DNA of 6,620 nucleotides from Desulfobacterales bacterium (GTDB taxonomy: Bacteria > Desulfobacterota > Desulfobacteria > Desulfobacterales > UBA5852), in assembly GCA_016735415.1 (NCBI GenBank), contig JAERRP010000326.1, forward strand, positions 1-6,620, given 5' to 3'. The notes below the pieces were generated by a model. The model worked only from the letters and a program-made list of their open reading frames with translations. It made no database searches and had not been told where the DNA came from. Below, in pieces: positions 5,695-6,620 of this stretch (the first letter of the stretch is position 1; each line of letters opens with the position of its first letter). Both the position numbers and the translations under genes were made by a program.

Positions 5695-6204
5695 ATGATG
5701 TTCAACAAAAAAATGGTGATCCTGTGTGTGGTTGTTTTTTTTATACTGGGCGGGACCCTGATGGCGTCCGGTCCATGGGTTGAAGGCATCGATGAGGAAG
5801 GTGAACTCACGATCCCGCTGGGCATGATTTCTCCAAGCGTACCGGATGGTGTCGAGAAGCTTACCCTCCCGTTTGCCAATTTCCCGCACTCGCGCCACAT
5901 GACATACGCCTGCGCCACCTGTCATCACAAGTGGGAATATAATGAAGGGCTCGATTCATGCACGACCTCGGGCTGTCACGATCTGGCAACGAACCCGGAC
6001 AAACCCCTTAAAGACGGCCAGTATACCAACGAGAGCATCCGCTACTACAAGTACGCTTATCATGTCATGTGTCGCGACTGCCACCGTAATATCAACGCTC
6101 AAAACCGTGAGGCCATTAATAAAAATCGTTTTGCCAGCAATAAGATCGAACTGAAACGCAATGGCCCGGTGAGTTGCAAGGGATGCCACGAGGAAGAAGA
6201 ATAG
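5695..6204 (+). CDS. Exported tetraheme cytochrome c, class III (cytochrome c3-like), 169 aa
   Basis: Periplasmic low-potential electron carrier of the cytochrome c3 type. A signal peptide (1 to about 24; hydrophobic 7-23, likely cut after LMA) precedes a mature part of about 145 residues, longer than classical c3 (roughly 105-120). Four heme sites are visible: CATCH (73-77), the long form C-x4-C-H CTTSGCH (89-95), CRDCH (126-130) and CKGCH (161-165). The mature protein has exactly eight Cys, all in heme sites. It has exactly eight His: four proximal (77, 95, 130, 165) and four candidate distal ligands (65 and 68 in FPHSRH, 78 in CHH, 123 in YAYHVMC), which fits bis-His coordination of all hemes. 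The order H-x2-H, CxxCHH, Cx4CH, then a His before heme 3 matches c3. The C-terminus is acidic (EEEE). Two adjacent ATGs (5695, 5698) follow AGGGGGG; the second has the better spacing. In sulfate reducers such proteins link periplasmic hydrogenases or formate dehydrogenases to membrane complexes; this one's partner is not in the window. Confidence 0.95.
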   Translation: MMFNKKMVILCVVVFFILGGTLMASGPWVEGIDEEGELTIPLGMISPSVPDGVEKLTLPFANFPHSRHMTYACATCHHKWEYNEGLDSCTTSGCHDLATNPDKPLKDGQYTNESIRYYKYAYHVMCRDCHRNINAQNREAINKNRFASNKIELKRNGPVSCKGCHEEEE

Positions 6205-6282
6205 GCCGGGCGACCCCGACCTGACATCGGCCGCGCCCCGCAATGCGGGTCCGGTCATTTAAATCGAATCCGGTAACACCAG

Positions 6283-6318
6283 GGCCGGTGGAGGCCACAA
6301 CCTCCACCGGCCTTTTTT
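6283..6318 (+). terminator. Intrinsic terminator of the cytochrome c gene
   Basis: A perfect 12-bp stem (6283-6294 with 6301-6312) closes a 6-nt loop CCACAA and is followed by six T residues (6313-6318). It lies 78 nt after the cytochrome stop codon. There is no A-run on the left side, so it should act only on + strand transcripts. A smaller hairpin, CCCGC-AAT-GCGGG (6237-6249), lies between it and the gene. Confidence 0.95.
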
Positions 6319-6399
6319 ATTACCAGCGCAACATGGGCCGGAGACGAGTCGGATGCCGGCAGGGGCGACAACTGGGCTTCAGGCGATCGTGATTGCAGA

Positions 6400-6620
6400 T
6401 CAAGGCGCCGCCGCTTCCTGCTTCAACCAATTCAGGGAACGTTCCAAGATATCGGCATAGACCGCCTCCTGGCTTCGACCGGATGAGCGGGGAACCCGGA
6501 AAGAATGATCGCCGTCCGCGATGATTTCAAGTCTGGCCCGGCCCTCAAGCCGGGCAACAACAGGCCGCATCATATCCAGATCGCAAAACGGATCGCGGGT
6601 TCCGGAAACCAACAGCATGG
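6400..6620 (-). CDS. C-terminal part of an alpha/beta hydrolase (dienelactone-hydrolase / KANL3-Tex30 type), cut by the window edge
   Basis: The frame is open from the right edge to a TGA at 6400-6402. The visible 73 codons look like the last part of an alpha/beta hydrolase: a strand MLLVSGTRDPFCDL with the likely acid of the catalytic triad (Asp in GTRD), a helix MMRPVVARL, a strand RLEIIADG, then GDHSFRVP with the likely catalytic His, and a final helix ending in SLNWLKQE. The G-T-R-D-x-x-C-D-L and D-H-S-F-R-V-P spacing resembles small hydrolases of the KANL3/Tex30-like group. The nucleophile Ser and the N-terminus are beyond the window. The ATG at 6616-6618 is internal, since the sequence before the GTRD strand is needed for the fold. 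It is convergent with the cytochrome gene. Substrate unknown. Confidence 0.8.
   Translation of the reverse strand, partial: MLLVSGTRDPFCDLDMMRPVVARLEGRARLEIIADGDHSFRVPRSSGRSQEAVYADILERSLNWLKQEAAAP

Overview
The window most likely comes from a sulfate-reducing deltaproteobacterium (Desulfobacterota, probably Desulfobacterales). The main clue is an exported tetraheme class III cytochrome c. A periplasmic-binding-domain hybrid histidine kinase and moderately high GC coding sequence agree with this. The assignment is inference from gene content; there is no rRNA or other phylogenetic marker here.

Layout from left to right. (1) The 3' part of a YceI-family protein on the + strand, entering from the left edge. 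(2) Convergent to it, a predicted lipoprotein of unknown function on the - strand (587-1243). (3) A - strand tRNA cluster, tRNA-Tyr(GUA) then tRNA-Glu(UUC), with a recognisable promoter upstream (1805-1833) and a strong intrinsic terminator downstream (1438-1479). (4) A spacer with a GC-rich palindromic element (about 1921-2011). (5) An 876-residue hybrid sensor histidine kinase on the - strand (2044-4674). (6) A 344-nt non-coding stretch with three short palindromes and a weak terminator. (7) A small - strand protein made of two nearly identical four-cysteine zinc-ribbon-like repeats (5019-5387). (8) A divergent, AT-rich spacer with an extended -10 promoter. (9) The + strand tetraheme cytochrome c (5695-6204), closed by a textbook terminator. 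(10) The C-terminal end of an alpha/beta hydrolase on the - strand, running off the right edge.

The genes do not form one obvious operon. The tRNAs are a transcription unit of their own. The kinase carries its own receiver domain but has no partner regulator, HPt protein or transporter beside it. The cytochrome is a stand-alone unit with its own promoter and terminator. The zinc-ribbon gene is divergent from the cytochrome, and co-regulation is possible but not shown.

I found no phage, transposon, CRISPR array or defence cassette, and no strong case for an undescribed multi-gene system. The most distinctive feature is the zinc-ribbon protein: its two 28-residue repeats are identical in amino-acid sequence while the DNA differs at six positions, all synonymous. 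Other points worth a check are the palindromic element after the kinase gene, the palindromes before it, a CxxC insertion in its ATPase region, and a U-U mismatch in the tRNA-Tyr anticodon stem.
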